64,000 nt of DNA from Flavobacteriales bacterium (GTDB taxonomy: Bacteria > Bacteroidota > Bacteroidia > Flavobacteriales_D > Crocinitomicaceae): positions 1 through 64,000 of the forward strand of contig JADFAL010000041.1 of assembly GCA_015665275.1 (NCBI GenBank). The letters are read 5' to 3'. Shown piece by piece: positions 26,817 through 35,600 of the stretch. The first letter of the stretch is position 1. Every line of letters starts with the position of its first letter. The notes under the pieces are model-generated. The model made no database searches, had not been told where the DNA came from, and was given only the letters and a program-made list of their open reading frames with translations. Position numbers and translations under genes: made by a program.

Positions 26817-26824
26817 TACTTTTG
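26817..26824 (+). promoter_or_regulatory. -7 box (TACTTTTG) of the acyltransferase gene
   Basis: Exact TAnnTTTG match 19 nt before the ATG at 26844. No TTG at normal -33 spacing; the palindrome occupies that area. Confidence 0.55.
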
Positions 26825-26843
26825 TCTCAAGAATACACGGAAA

Positions 26844-28169
26844 ATGCGGATTTTATACTTCATATTATGGATCACCCTGCGCTATTCATTGCGCTTGTTT
26901 TATCCAAGACTTAAGATTATTGGGAGTCCAGCTTCTTTGTTCCGGCGCACTATCTATGTTGGAAACCATCCGGCATCGTTCATGGATCCAATTTCCGTAG
27001 CGGCGCTGCGCAACCCAAGTGTATTCTTCATGACGCGTGCCGACATCTTCACACCTGCGCTAAAACCAATCTTGTGGGCTTGTCAGATGCTTCCTATTCA
27101 TAGACAGCATGACGGAGGAGACACCCGTAAAAAGAATTCAAAGTCATTCGATCGCGCGTCGAGAGTATTGAAATACAATCGTTCATTGCTGATTTTCGGA
27201 GAAGGTTTTACCGACGATGTATTCATTCGAAGATTGAAACCCGTAAAGAAAGGTGCCGCCAAAATTGGTTTCGAGGCGTTAGAGAAATTGAATTGGAGTA
27301 AGAAAATTTATGTAGCTGCCGTTGGGTCCAATTATTCAAAGCCCAACCAAATGCGCAGTGACCTGCTAATTTCCACTTCGGAAGAATTCCTTCTCAACGA
27401 TTACCGCGAACTGTACGAGGAGAATCCGAACAAGGCCATTACGACTGTGACTCGACGTATTGAGCAAATGATGCAGGAACAAATTACGCATGTTCAAGAT
27501 AAAGCGCAAGCCGAGTTCCACGAGCAAATGATGATGCTCACGCGTCGTGGAATGAACGCTGACTCTTTCGATAAATCCATTCCTTTGGAAAGAAGATGGC
27601 GTTACTCTCAACGTTTGGCAAATTGGCTCAACGAGTTAGATATTGAAAAAGATGAGAAAATCTCGAAATTGAAGGAAGACATTGCTGCTTATTTCAAATT
27701 AATAAAGCGCATGCGAATCGAGGATAAGTACGTCTATTGGAAGCAAACGAGTCCAAAAGGCGAAAGAACGAAAGAGGTGATGATGATGATTGCCCTGTTC
27801 CCTTTTGCGATTCTCGGTTTGATTCATTGTGGACCTTGGTACATTCTCATAAAACGCTTCGTTGAGAAATCATTCAGACGTAAAGTATTCTGGGGATCTG
27901 TGAAACTGGTTGCCGCGAAAATCATCATGGGATTGGTTAACCTCCCTGTAATTTGGCTGTTCTATTACTTGATCTATCCTAGCTGGTGGATGGCAATAAC
28001 CTACTATTTTGCCATCGGCTTATTTGGTTTGGCAGCGTATATGTGGTTCAGATATCTCAAGTACTTCAAAACGAAGGGCGCAATCAACAACGCGAAAATG
28101 GACGCCTTTATCAAAAAGCGACAAGATCTTGTTGAACGCTTGAGCGAAGTGCTACCGACAACTTTGTAG
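26844..28169 (+). CDS. PlsC-like 1-acylglycerol-phosphate acyltransferase domain protein
   Basis: 441 residues. The acyltransferase active-site motif H-x4-D is in NHPASFMDPISVAAL near residue 34. The substrate loop follows as FGEGFTDDVFIRRLKPVKKGAAKIGFEA near 118. After about residue 310 there are two to three hydrophobic segments (MMMIALFPFAILGLIHCG, IIMGLVNLPVIWLFYYLIYP), longer than simple PlsC, as in the larger Bacteroidota glycerol-3-phosphate acyltransferase-like proteins. Likely role: acylation of a lipid precursor at the inner membrane; exact acceptor unknown. Confidence 0.85.
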   Translation: MRILYFILWITLRYSLRLFYPRLKIIGSPASLFRRTIYVGNHPASFMDPISVAALRNPSVFFMTRADIFTPALKPILWACQMLPIHRQHDGGDTRKKNSKSFDRASRVLKYNRSLLIFGEGFTDDVFIRRLKPVKKGAAKIGFEALEKLNWSKKIYVAAVGSNYSKPNQMRSDLLISTSEEFLLNDYRELYEENPNKAITTVTRRIEQMMQEQITHVQDKAQAEFHEQMMMLTRRGMNADSFDKSIPLERRWRYSQRLANWLNELDIEKDEKISKLKEDIAAYFKLIKRMRIEDKYVYWKQTSPKGERTKEVMMMIALFPFAILGLIHCGPWYILIKRFVEKSFRRKVFWGSVKLVAAKIIMGLVNLPVIWLFYYLIYPSWWMAITYYFAIGLFGLAAYMWFRYLKYFKTKGAINNAKMDAFIKKRQDLVERLSEVLPTTL

Positions 28170-28338
28170 TGAAAGAGATTTTAACCGCATTGGACGGAAA
28201 GATTCCTTTTTTCGAATAGTTTGATCAAATCATCTAGGTAAAGTCGATTCATAATCCTTTGTGTACTTCTGCACTACACATTGCAAATGGAACCAAGTTG
28301 GCTTTGATTTTGTGATAAAACACCCACCAGCCTTCTAT

Positions 28339-28701
28339 TTAAGCAATCGAACGAATCCAAAAAATCAGTCCTACTCCAACGAGAATGGAAACGGCAACAT
28401 TGAGCAAAGCAACGCCCATATGTCCGGATTGAAGTAATTGCGTGGTTTCATTGCTGAACGTACTAAAAGTGCTGAACCCACCGCAAAAACCTACCATCAA
28501 CAAAGGCTGCAACCAAGTAGATTCTGAATTTTTAGGCACTACAAATACAACCAACAAAGCGAGAACCAAACAAGCAAGGGTATTCGCAATGAACGTTCCC
28601 AACGGGAAATTTCCGGAGTAATAACTGGCAGCAACTTTCGAAACTCCGTAACGCGCAACGCTTCCAAGTCCGCCGCCAAGAAAAATCCAGAGGTACGTCA
28701 T
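28339..28701 (-). CDS. crcB: Fluoride channel CrcB (Fluc)
   Basis: 120-residue four-helix membrane protein exporting fluoride as a dimer. Motifs: GGGLGSVARYGVSK at the N terminus, FPLGTFIANTLACLVLA, and VGFCGGFSTFSTFSNE, the family's G-x-x-G-G-x-T-T/S-F-S-T-F block. The track ORF is 22 codons longer, but the ATG at 28701 gives normal CrcB length and overlaps the PAP2 stop by 4 nt. No fluoride riboswitch is visible because the gene is inside an operon. Confidence 0.93.
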   Translation of the reverse strand: MTYLWIFLGGGLGSVARYGVSKVAASYYSGNFPLGTFIANTLACLVLALLVVFVVPKNSESTWLQPLLMVGFCGGFSTFSTFSNETTQLLQSGHMGVALLNVAVSILVGVGLIFWIRSIA

Positions 28702-29297
28702 GCTTCGGTTTTTAATTTGTTTCGCATCGGTAAAAATAAGAAACGATAGACCAACCAAGCAAAACAACCTCCCAGCATTGCGCCGCCGATCAAATCAGAC
28801 AAATAATGCACTCCTAAGTACAAACGGCTGAAGGAAACCAAAATAGCGACACCGAAAACCAACCAACCTATCTTCGGATACCACTGTTTTAAACTCATCC
28901 AGGCAAAGGTGCAAACAGCAAAAAAGTTGGCCGCATGAGAGGATACAAATCCATATTGGCCGCCTTTGTAAAACTCACCGTCTTCGAACTGATAAAAATG
29001 CAATTGTTCCGTTAAAAATGTATGGTGTGAAGGACGGTAGCGCATCACCGAATCCTTAATGATTTGAGAAGAAGTGAAATCAGATAACCCCACGGCTACA
29101 ATGGCCAGCAGAAGGAAGATTCCAGCATTTTTCCAGTTACTTTTTCGAAAGAAAAGAAAGAGTAAAAACAGATAGAACGGAACCCAAGTTACTTTCGCAG
29201 AAACCAACCAGAAAAATTCATCCAAAAAAGAAGTGTTCCAACTATTTACTGATAACACAATCGATCGGTCAATCGATTCTAGCCATTCAATCATCAT
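28698..29297 (-). CDS. PAP2-family membrane phosphatase
   Basis: 199 residues with about five helices. The PAP2 catalytic motifs are [13 protein letters not shown] (motif 1, near residue 78), [14 protein letters not shown] (motif 2, near 118) and [18 protein letters not shown] (motif 3, near 155). Relatives dephosphorylate undecaprenyl pyrophosphate or lipid phosphates at the periplasmic face. The start overlaps obg by 11 nt, and crcB follows by overlap. A role in recycling undecaprenyl pyrophosphate is an inference. Confidence 0.88.
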   Translation of the reverse strand: MMIEWLESIDRSIVLSVNSWNTSFLDEFFWLVSAKVTWVPFYLFLLFLFFRKSNWKNAGIFLLLAIVAVGLSDFTSSQIIKDSVMRYRPSHHTFLTEQLHFYQFEDGEFYKGGQYGFVSSHAANFFAVCTFAWMSLKQWYPKIGWLVFGVAILVSFSRLYLGVHYLSDLIGGAMLGGCFAWLVYRFLFLPMRNKLKTEA

Positions 29298-30282
29298 TCA
29301 AAGTTTTCCATATCAAATCCTTCAAGGCGTCAATCCCAGAATTTGTTACGGAAGATATAAAAATGGATGGAACCCCTTCCGGAAGTGTCGGTTTAATTTC
29401 TTCCTTCAACTCTTCGTCCAGCATGTCACTTTTGGTGATGGCGAGAATGATATCCTTGTGGATTAATTCCGGGTTATACAATCGAAGTTCTCGGTACAAA
29501 ATGGCGTATTCCTTTGCAATATCGTCTGCATCTGCGGGCACCATGAATAGCAGTAGGGAGTTCCGTTCGATATGTCGCAAAAAGCGCAATCCCAGCCCTT
29601 TCCCTTGATGCGCATCCTCAATAATCCCGGGAATATCGGCCATTACAAACGATCGATGATCGCGATAGCTTACAATTCCTAGATTCGGTCGAAGGGTTGT
29701 AAATGGATAATCGGCAATTTCAGGCTTGGCGGCAGTCACCGCAGAAAGCAAGGTACTTTTACCTGCATTTGGAAAGCCAACCAATCCTACATCGGCAAGA
29801 ACCTTCAATTCCAAAACCTTCCATCCTTCTCGACCATCATCTCCTGGCTGCGCATAGCGCGGAGTTTGATTCGTAGATGACTTAAAGTTGTTGTTTCCAA
29901 GTCCTCCTCGACCTCCTTTTTCAAGAATCATTTCTTGACCGTCTTCGGTCACCTCAAAAAGGATTTCGTTGGTTTCACTATCTCGTGCGACAGTCCCCAA
30001 AGGAACATCAACAAACACGTCTTCTCCTTGTGATCCGGTCTTTAAATCTCCAGATCCATGAGCTCCGTGTCCTGCCCGGATGTGCTTCTTGAATTTGAGA
30101 TGCAGCAAAGTCCAAAGCTGCTTATTCCCACGCAAAATCACGTGACCACCACGACCTCCATCTCCTCCATCAGGACCTCCTTTTGGAATGTACTTTTCTC
30201 TTCGGAAGTGTGTAGATCCTCCTCCTCCATTACCGGATTTGGTATGAATTTTCACATAGTCAACAAAATTATCGGAGGCCAT
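29287..30282 (-). CDS. obg: GTPase Obg
   Basis: 331-residue ribosome-assembly GTPase. The Gly-rich Obg fold fills residues 1-157 ([28 protein letters not shown]). The GTPase domain has G1 [12 protein letters not shown]3 DIPGIIEDA and G4 ITKSDM. The C-terminal OCT domain is lacking, as is usual outside Bacillus-like species. It lies 12 nt downstream of adk and overlaps PAP2. Confidence 0.96.
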   Translation of the reverse strand: MASDNFVDYVKIHTKSGNGGGGSTHFRREKYIPKGGPDGGDGGRGGHVILRGNKQLWTLLHLKFKKHIRAGHGAHGSGDLKTGSQGEDVFVDVPLGTVARDSETNEILFEVTEDGQEMILEKGGRGGLGNNNFKSSTNQTPRYAQPGDDGREGWKVLELKVLADVGLVGFPNAGKSTLLSAVTAAKPEIADYPFTTLRPNLGIVSYRDHRSFVMADIPGIIEDAHQGKGLGLRFLRHIERNSLLLFMVPADADDIAKEYAILYRELRLYNPELIHKDIILAITKSDMLDEELKEEIKPTLPEGVPSIFISSVTNSGIDALKDLIWKTLNDD

Positions 30283-30294
30283 ATTTAGGTGTTG

Positions 30295-30861
30295 CTACGC
30301 GTCGATAATATCGTACAAACGCTGCGTAATGTCATCAATTGAACCAACTCCATCGATCTCATGCAATTTGTTCTGTCCTATATAAAAATTTGCCACAGGA
30401 GCTGTCGAACTATTGTACGTATTGATTCGATTCTGAATAATTTCCGGATCGGCATCATCTTTACGACCTGAAACCTCAGCACGAGCAATCAAACGCGTTT
30501 TTAATTCATCTTCTGGAACAACCAATGAAAGCATCATGGATACCGAAGTACCTTTTGCATTCAAAAATTTGTCCAATGCCTCAGCCTGCGCTTTAGTTCT
30601 AGGGAAACCATCGTAAATCACGCCCTTAGCATTCGGATGTTTCGATACTTCTGCTTCCAAAATCTCAATAGTTACTTCGTCTGGAACTAAATTTCCTTTA
30701 TCAGAATAGCTTTTCGCCAGTTTCCCCAATTCCGATTCTGGATTAAGAGCACGAAAAACATCACCGGTAGAAATGTGCACCAGTCCATATTTTTCTTTAA
30801 GCCTTTCTGATTGCGTTCCTTTCCCTGCACCTGGAGGGCCAAATAATACGATGTTTAGCAT
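30295..30861 (-). CDS. adk: Adenylate kinase
   Basis: 188-residue short-form kinase interconverting AMP, ATP and ADP. The P-loop is FGPPGAGKGTQSERL at residues 5-19; STGDVFRA and YDGFPRTKAQAE are the AMP-site blocks; RAEVSGRKDD is the short lid, without zinc Cys residues. Between hpt (12 nt upstream) and obg (12 nt downstream) in a nucleotide-metabolism operon. Confidence 0.96.
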   Translation of the reverse strand: MLNIVLFGPPGAGKGTQSERLKEKYGLVHISTGDVFRALNPESELGKLAKSYSDKGNLVPDEVTIEILEAEVSKHPNAKGVIYDGFPRTKAQAEALDKFLNAKGTSVSMMLSLVVPEDELKTRLIARAEVSGRKDDADPEIIQNRINTYNSSTAPVANFYIGQNKLHEIDGVGSIDDITQRLYDIIDA

Positions 30862-30873
30862 TTTCGTTTTTAT

Positions 30874-31410
30874 TTAGTTAGCATCTCTAATTTGATATAT
30901 CGCATCCAAATTGCGCCCCTTCTCGTCATAATCCAACCCGTATCCTACAACAAATGCGTTCGGAATACTGAATCCAACAAATTCGGGTTTTTCATGACCT
31001 TTAAAGGCATCTGGCTTATACAGTAGCGTGCAAACGCCCACTGATTCAGCACCTTTTCCATCCAACAAAGAAATAATCTTGTCGATGGTGTAGCCAGTGT
31101 CTACGATATCTTCAATTATTATCACGTGCTTGTTGCGAATGTCCGTATTCAAACCGATCAATTCCTCTACTTTGCCCGTCGTTTTCGTTCCTTGGTAGGA
31201 GCTCATTTTGACAAAAGAAATCTCACAGCTCAAATCCACCTGTTTCATCAAATCTGAAGTAAACATAAACGCACCATTAAGAACCGCTAAGAAAACCACC
31301 TCCTTACCTGCATAGGTTTCATTGAGTGTCTTTCCCAACGATTGAATCTTACGATCAATCTCGTCTCGCGTAATAAATTCCTCGAATGACTTGTCTAAAA
31401 CTTGAATCAC
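30874..31410 (-). CDS. hpt: Hypoxanthine phosphoribosyltransferase
   Basis: 178-residue type I phosphoribosyltransferase salvaging hypoxanthine/guanine with PRPP. The PRPP loop is VIIIEDIVDTGYTIDKI near residue 97; FLAVLNGAFMF and VGYGLDYDEKGRNL are also typical. No ATG is near the start; I use the GTG at 31410 (VIQVLDKSFEEF), though the TTG at 31419 is possible. First gene of hpt-adk-obg-PAP2-crcB, divergent from purK, which links purine salvage and de novo synthesis. Confidence 0.93.
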   Translation of the reverse strand: MIQVLDKSFEEFITRDEIDRKIQSLGKTLNETYAGKEVVFLAVLNGAFMFTSDLMKQVDLSCEISFVKMSSYQGTKTTGKVEELIGLNTDIRNKHVIIIEDIVDTGYTIDKIISLLDGKGAESVGVCTLLYKPDAFKGHEKPEFVGFSIPNAFVVGYGLDYDEKGRNLDAIYQIRDAN

Positions 31411-31430
31411 AAAAAGCAATTTTGAAACGA

Positions 31431-31438
31431 CAAAGCTA
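31431..31438 (-). promoter_or_regulatory. -7 box (TAGCTTTG) of the hpt operon
   Basis: Exact TAnnTTTG match on the minus strand, 20 nt before the GTG at 31410. It faces away from the purK -7 box 22 bp away, so the two promoters overlap in their upstream halves. Confidence 0.65.
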
Positions 31439-31460
31439 CGATTTTCTTCGGAATAGACTG

Positions 31461-31468
31461 TATCTTTG
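31461..31468 (+). promoter_or_regulatory. -7 box (TATCTTTG) of purK
   Basis: Exact TAnnTTTG match only 4 nt before the ATG at 31473. Transcription should begin at or one base before the start codon, giving a leaderless mRNA. Confidence 0.7.
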
Positions 31469-31472
31469 CGGC

Positions 31473-32618
31473 ATGGATAAGCAGCTTATAGGAGACTCGC
31501 ACCGACTTGGTATTCTTGGAGGTGGACAATTGGGACGAATGTTGATTCAAGAAGCCATCAGTTACGATATTCATGTGCACATCATGGAGAATCAAGACGA
31601 TGCGCCCAGTAGCAAAATGGCTACTTCTTTCACCAAGGGTGATATCACAAACTATTACGATGTGATGGCCTTTGGGAAGAATCTGGATGTTCTGACCGTT
31701 GAGATTGAGAATGTCAACATTGATGCCTTGTACGATCTTGAAAAACAAGGGGTGAAAGTTTATCCGCAACCACGTGTTTTAGAAATTATCAAAGACAAAG
31801 GAATCCAGAAAGAATTCTACGCGAAACACAATATTCCAACATCTGATTTCGAGTTGTTTCCAGAAAATCCGGATGCGAATGCATTGGCCGCCAAAGTTCC
31901 TTTCGTACACAAATTGAGAACCGGAGGTTACGACGGAAAAGGAGTTCAGATTATCAAATCTGAAGAAGATTTGAAAAACTGTTTCACGGCCCCCAGTCTT
32001 ACAGAAGTCTTGGTTCCATTTGAAAAGGAGCTGTCCGTAATTGTGGCCCGAAATGAAAGAGGAGAAACCGCGACCTACCCAACCGTAGAGTGCGAATTCA
32101 ACGAGGCAAACCTTGTAGCTTACCTCTTCTCTCCTGCTGATGTTTCAAAAGAAACAGAGCAAAAAGCAACAGAAGTTGCAATTGACGTCATTAACAAATT
32201 AGAAATGGTGGGAATTCTAGCTGTAGAATTGTTCCTCACGAAAGATGGCGATCTTCTGGTAAATGAAGTAGCACCAAGACCCCACAATAGCGGTCACCAT
32301 ACCATTGAATGCAATACAACTTCTCAGTTCGAACAACACATGCGATCTGTTTTAAATATGCCGCTTGGGGCCACCCGAATGATTCAAGCAGGTGCCATGC
32401 TCAATTTGATTGGTAGCGAAGGGCATACAGGTAATGTTGTATACAGCGGAATGGATACTATTCTGCAATACCCCGGTGTTCACCCACATATTTATGGTAA
32501 ATCCACCACAAAGCCCTACAGAAAAATGGGGCACATCACCGTCTCTGCACCAACAATTGAAGAGGCCAAATCCATCGCTGGAAAAATTAAAGATAAAGTT
32601 CAGGTAATCGCGTCGTAA
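31473..32618 (+). CDS. purK: N5-carboxyaminoimidazole ribonucleotide synthase
   Basis: 381-residue ATP-grasp enzyme of purine synthesis, carboxylating AIR to N5-CAIR. Motifs: GILGGGQLGRMLIQEA at the N terminus, LRTGGYDGKGVQII near residue 150 and NEVAPRPHNSGHHTIE near 265, the bicarbonate/metal region. The track ORF starts far upstream at 31386, inside hpt and across the promoter. The ATG at 31473 directly after the -7 box is the proper start. PurE is not in the window. Confidence 0.96.
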   Translation: MDKQLIGDSHRLGILGGGQLGRMLIQEAISYDIHVHIMENQDDAPSSKMATSFTKGDITNYYDVMAFGKNLDVLTVEIENVNIDALYDLEKQGVKVYPQPRVLEIIKDKGIQKEFYAKHNIPTSDFELFPENPDANALAAKVPFVHKLRTGGYDGKGVQIIKSEEDLKNCFTAPSLTEVLVPFEKELSVIVARNERGETATYPTVECEFNEANLVAYLFSPADVSKETEQKATEVAIDVINKLEMVGILAVELFLTKDGDLLVNEVAPRPHNSGHHTIECNTTSQFEQHMRSVLNMPLGATRMIQAGAMLNLIGSEGHTGNVVYSGMDTILQYPGVHPHIYGKSTTKPYRKMGHITVSAPTIEEAKSIAGKIKDKVQVIAS

Positions 32619-32626
32619 TTTCCATG

Positions 32627-32653
32627 TTGTTTCGCAGAATTTGATTACTTTTC
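32627..32653 (+). promoter_or_regulatory. Possible promoter of the sensor gene (TTG - 16 nt - TACTTTTC)
   Basis: A -33 TTG at 32627-32629 and a near-consensus -7 box at 32646-32653, whose last base is C rather than G, 12 nt before the ATG at 32666. Spacing is one base short of the usual range. Confidence 0.35.
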
Positions 32654-32665
32654 ACCTACTACTGT

Positions 32666-35600
32666 ATGAGGAAACTGCGATATCTATTGACTTTTCTGAC
32701 TTTTGGCTTTCTGATCCAATCGCAGGCACAATTGTACACCTTCCGAAACTACAATCACCGTGATGGATTGCATACGGTTGCCGTTAGGTGCACAGACCAA
32801 TCCGATGACGGATATATCTGGATCGGTACAGAAGGAACTCCACTCGTTCGTTTTGATGGTAAAGAGTTCGTTGAAATCCGGGTGAAAGGTCAAGATTGCG
32901 ACCATCACATCATGGATATCGAATTCTACCGAGATACCGTTTTCTTCGCCTCGCAATTCAAAGGTTTTTATGCCTATTCTCCCAAATCACATAAGTATAT
33001 CAACTTCGATTACGATCGCAGCAGTGGTGGCGATGCTTTGGCATTTATAAACGTTGGCAACAGAAAGTACGGAATCTCAAGCCGCAAGGTTTGGAGCGTC
33101 AACAAAAAATCTACAAAAGCACTGTTCTCTTTTGAGAAATCTATCAAATTGCATCATTACCAAGTTGTCAAAGACTGGGTGGTGCTCTTTACCTCCGAAG
33201 GCAACTTCGTTTTGAAAGGAAACAAGGTTGAGCCTTTAAATAAGGTGCTTGCAATGCCTGAAAATGCAGTAAATGAGTTTCGTTTTGGACACGTCCTTCG
33301 AAACAAACTGGTTTTGTGTAACGACACAGGAACTGAATGGCTGGAAATAGGAATATCATCCAAAGGCAGCCTTGTTGAACAGAAGCGTTTCTCTCGCGAT
33401 TCCGTATTGAATACCGATGAGGTTATAACTTCCTACTATCTCGACGAAGGGGGACAAAAAGTAATTGCATTAACCAACAAAGGAGACGTATACAAAGTTG
33501 TCGATTGTCAGCTTCGAATTGTACCGCACAACTATACGGGGTCGATTGAATCACCAGAAGATGTGATGATCGACCTAAATGGCGATTACTGGGTAAGCTC
33601 TAGTTTGAATGGACTCTACAAAATCTCGCTGGAACCCTTCACTAAAATCCGATTGCATCCACTGTATGAATCTCCTGAAATCATCTTCCCTTACATGACC
33701 AGCCGTAGGGATGTCGTGATCGGGTTGCGCAGCGGTAATACGCACATCGGGAACTTCAATGAATCTGGATTTGAATCTTTTCCATTCGTAACGCTTTGTG
33801 CCACCTCCCTTGGGAATACCGAATATTTAGGCACGAATTTGGGGATCAAAACCTTGGTACGAACCGAAGAAGGCCTTGTAATAGAAGACCTTCTTTTTAC
33901 CAACGAGAAAATCAACTTTATCTTCGGAGAACGCGATTATATCTGGGCTGGCGTTGCCGGAAAGGGACTCTTTAAAATACATAAAACCGAACTTGAACCG
34001 AAAAGTGTCAAGCGTTCAAATGAAAAAGGACCACAATATTTCTATACAGGTCAGCTTTCCGGAAATGGAAAAAACATGTTTTTCGGAACGAACGACGGTA
34101 TCTTCTTTGTAGATAAAAAAGGAACTACTCTAAGGCCTCTGGACATCAAAGAACCAATGGGAAGCTACTCTGGCGTCTCCACCAAAGATGTGTACGGAAC
34201 GGTTTGGTTCACAATGGAGAAAGGTATCGTTGGAATTACGAGAAACGGAGAAACCAGAATTATACGTGGTGAGGATTACTTCGTAACGAACTTGTATTAT
34301 ACTTTATCCGCAGATCGACTAGGGAACCTTATTGTAGGAACCAATCGAGGCGTACGAATTCTCAAGGTCGATAAAAACGGATATGTAATCAGTAATTCTG
34401 AGTACGATTCGGATTCTGGTTTCAATGGATACGAAACCCACATGCGTTCTCAATATCAGAACGACAACAGTATCTACATTGGGACTATTGAAGGGCTTTT
34501 TGTGGTCAATACAGATATATTAGATCAACTAAAAATTCCAATAAAACCAGTAATTCATCATTTGACCCCTGAAAATATTGGTGGTTCCGACGAGGCGAAT
34601 TCATTCCGATTCAAATTCAACGTAAACAATCCCAAAAGCGGTAAAATCACCTATCAATATAGGCTGATAGGATCGGATGACGACAAATGGAAAAAACTGA
34701 ATTCTGCCGAGCTAAACTTGTTCAACTTAAGTTCAGGAACTTATACTCTTGAAGTCAGAGCGACACATGACGGACGCTCCTTTAGCCCCGTTGCCAAGGA
34801 ACAGATTGAAGTTCCCGGAAACTTTTGGAATTCAGCATGGATCGCTCTTGTTGTTATTGGCGTCATTGCATTGCTCAACTTTATCTTACTTCGATTCAAT
34901 CGCCAAATTGACCATGGGTCCCTTATTCGAACACAAGACATGGATGTTCACAGTCGAATGGCTCCAATGATCATCTTATTAGGAATTCTAGCGCTTCTCG
35001 GAACGCACATTTTGGCTCCTTTGATGAACGAGCAATTGGAATTGCACCTACCCCCTCTATTAGCAACAGTAGGCATACTAACGGGACTTTTCTTCCTTTC
35101 TCGCTCATTGATAAATTCGAATCGAAAGTATCTAATGAACCGATTGTTGATTCTTGCGATTTCCTTGGTTATTCTCTACCAAATGTATGAGTCCTTGATT
35201 ACAGATTTACATCCCTTCCATTTACTCGGAATTGTACTGACATGTCTAATCGTACCTTACTTTATTCATGGCGTTAAAGGCATGATGATCTTTACCTCAG
35301 GGCTGACGGTATGTTTGGTTGTGCTGCTCATAGCAGTAGAGAACCCGGTATATCCGAAACCTTATGTGGGTATCGCCTATTCAATTCTTGTTATCCTACT
35401 CATATTCAGTAGCTTTCTTCGGTCTAATTCCCTAGAAAGATTGCTATTTATATCGGGTATCGTGAACAGAGGCAATCTCCCAGCAATTGCATTCAATTCC
35501 AAAGGGAAGATTATTTACGCGAGTGAGAATATTTCAAATTTCTGCGATATCACACATGATAAATTGATCAATCAGGATGTTTCCATGTTGAATCAATTCG

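Noticed and set aside
26746-27000. 84-residue ORF before and inside the acyltransferase gene
   Set aside because: It crosses the promoter and palindrome of the real gene, and its protein is low quality.
28302-28760. Fluoride riboswitch for crcB
   Set aside because: crcB is inside an operon and overlaps the PAP2 gene, so no leader RNA exists in front of it.
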